Source: Collinsella aerofaciens (GTDB taxonomy: Bacteria; Actinomycetota; Coriobacteriia; Coriobacteriales; Coriobacteriaceae). Taken from it: 64,000 bases of DNA. The first letter of the stretch is position 1; the number at the start of each line of letters is the position of its first letter. Positions 63,870-64,000 of this stretch are shown one piece after another. The position numbers were made by a program, and so were the translations under genes. The stretch covers positions 105,252-169,251 of the forward strand of contig NZ_JAQLDQ010000003.1 of the NCBI RefSeq assembly GCF_028209395.1, read 5' to 3'. The notes beneath the pieces are model-generated. The model worked only from the letters and a program-made list of their open reading frames with translations. It ran no database searches and was not told where the DNA came from.

Positions 63870-64000
63870 TGGGTAGCGTCGAGAAAGTTGGTGTAGAGCC
63901 CGATCTGAAGCGAGTCGGCCCTGCGGGTACCGTCAAGATTCTTTCGCAAATTGATCGAGGCGGCCTCGGCCCCGCCTTGCTCTAGCCCTCCGCCTTCTTG
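63870..64000. other. Window edge without a supported gene
   Basis: The reverse strand stays open from 64000 down to about 63770 but shows no recognisable family sequence, and the frame crosses the terminator hairpin. It could be the tail of a gene beyond the window. I do not call it. Confidence 0.4.

Noticed and set aside
63770-64000. Partial reverse-strand gene at the right edge
   Set aside because: Open frame only; no recognisable protein sequence, and it overlaps the terminator of the polysaccharide operon.

Overview
The window looks like chromosomal DNA of an anaerobic, high-GC gut Actinomycetota of the Coriobacteriia, most likely Collinsella or a close relative. This is inferred from base composition, from the combination of selenocysteine machinery, molybdenum hydroxylase, anaerobic glycerol-3-phosphate dehydrogenase and FAD-oxidoreductase genes, and from the style of the intergenic repeats. 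It is not based on a database search. Protein genes cover nearly all of the window. There is no rRNA, prophage or classical CRISPR array.

Positions 1-5.2 kb carry general genes: an MFS exporter, xanthine phosphoribosyltransferase, an ArfB-like release factor, a diacylglycerol kinase and a CLC channel. From 5.4 to 19.1 kb lies a metal and selenium island: moeA and mogA (molybdopterin), modABC (molybdate uptake; ModB has an extra extracytoplasmic domain), two double-cubane/2-hydroxyacyl-CoA-dehydratase-like proteins with their ASKHA activator, a GT4 glycosyltransferase overlapping selD, selD itself (with an in-frame UGA read as selenocysteine), yedF, a DUF3343 carrier-like protein and a cysteine desulfurase-like enzyme. 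An IS200-type element follows, then brnQ, tRNA-Pro and tRNA-Gly, and a formate/nitrite channel. The selenocysteine machinery selA-selB-tRNA-Sec (22.7-26.3 kb) follows, then gdhA and a two-gene molybdenum hydroxylase (FAD subunit plus a fused [2Fe-2S]/molybdopterin subunit of the XdhD type). Selenium therefore probably serves both selenoproteins and a selenium-containing molybdenum cofactor.

Positions 32-45 kb are housekeeping: tRNA-Leu, tig-clpP-clpX, valS, folC and an M24 peptidase, then a reverse-strand glycerol-3-phosphate dehydrogenase operon. The gap upstream of that operon holds six 15-bp motifs in alternating orientation, spaced exactly 40 bp apart. A zinc-ribbon membrane protein and a ThrRS lacking the TGS domain follow.

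Positions 47.9-63.8 kb are one long forward polysaccharide (capsule/EPS) locus. It starts with a promoter-like segment bounded by perfect 15-bp inverted repeats, an arrangement like that of phase-variable invertible promoters. Next come a LoaP/NusG-like antiterminator, the initiating sugar transferase, UDP-glucose dehydrogenase and an epimerase, glycosyltransferases, a radical SAM protein, a polymerase-like membrane protein, two ATP-grasp proteins, a pyruvyltransferase-like protein, an FrhB-like Fe-S protein and a flippase. Base composition changes sharply inside this locus, which suggests mosaic acquisition.

Intergenic regions are rich in large inverted repeats of at least three kinds: long hairpins carrying GGGACTGTTT or its variants, short hairpins of the GTGACAAAGGGACTGTCCC type, and nested palindromes of about 100 bp around valS and between the double-cubane genes.
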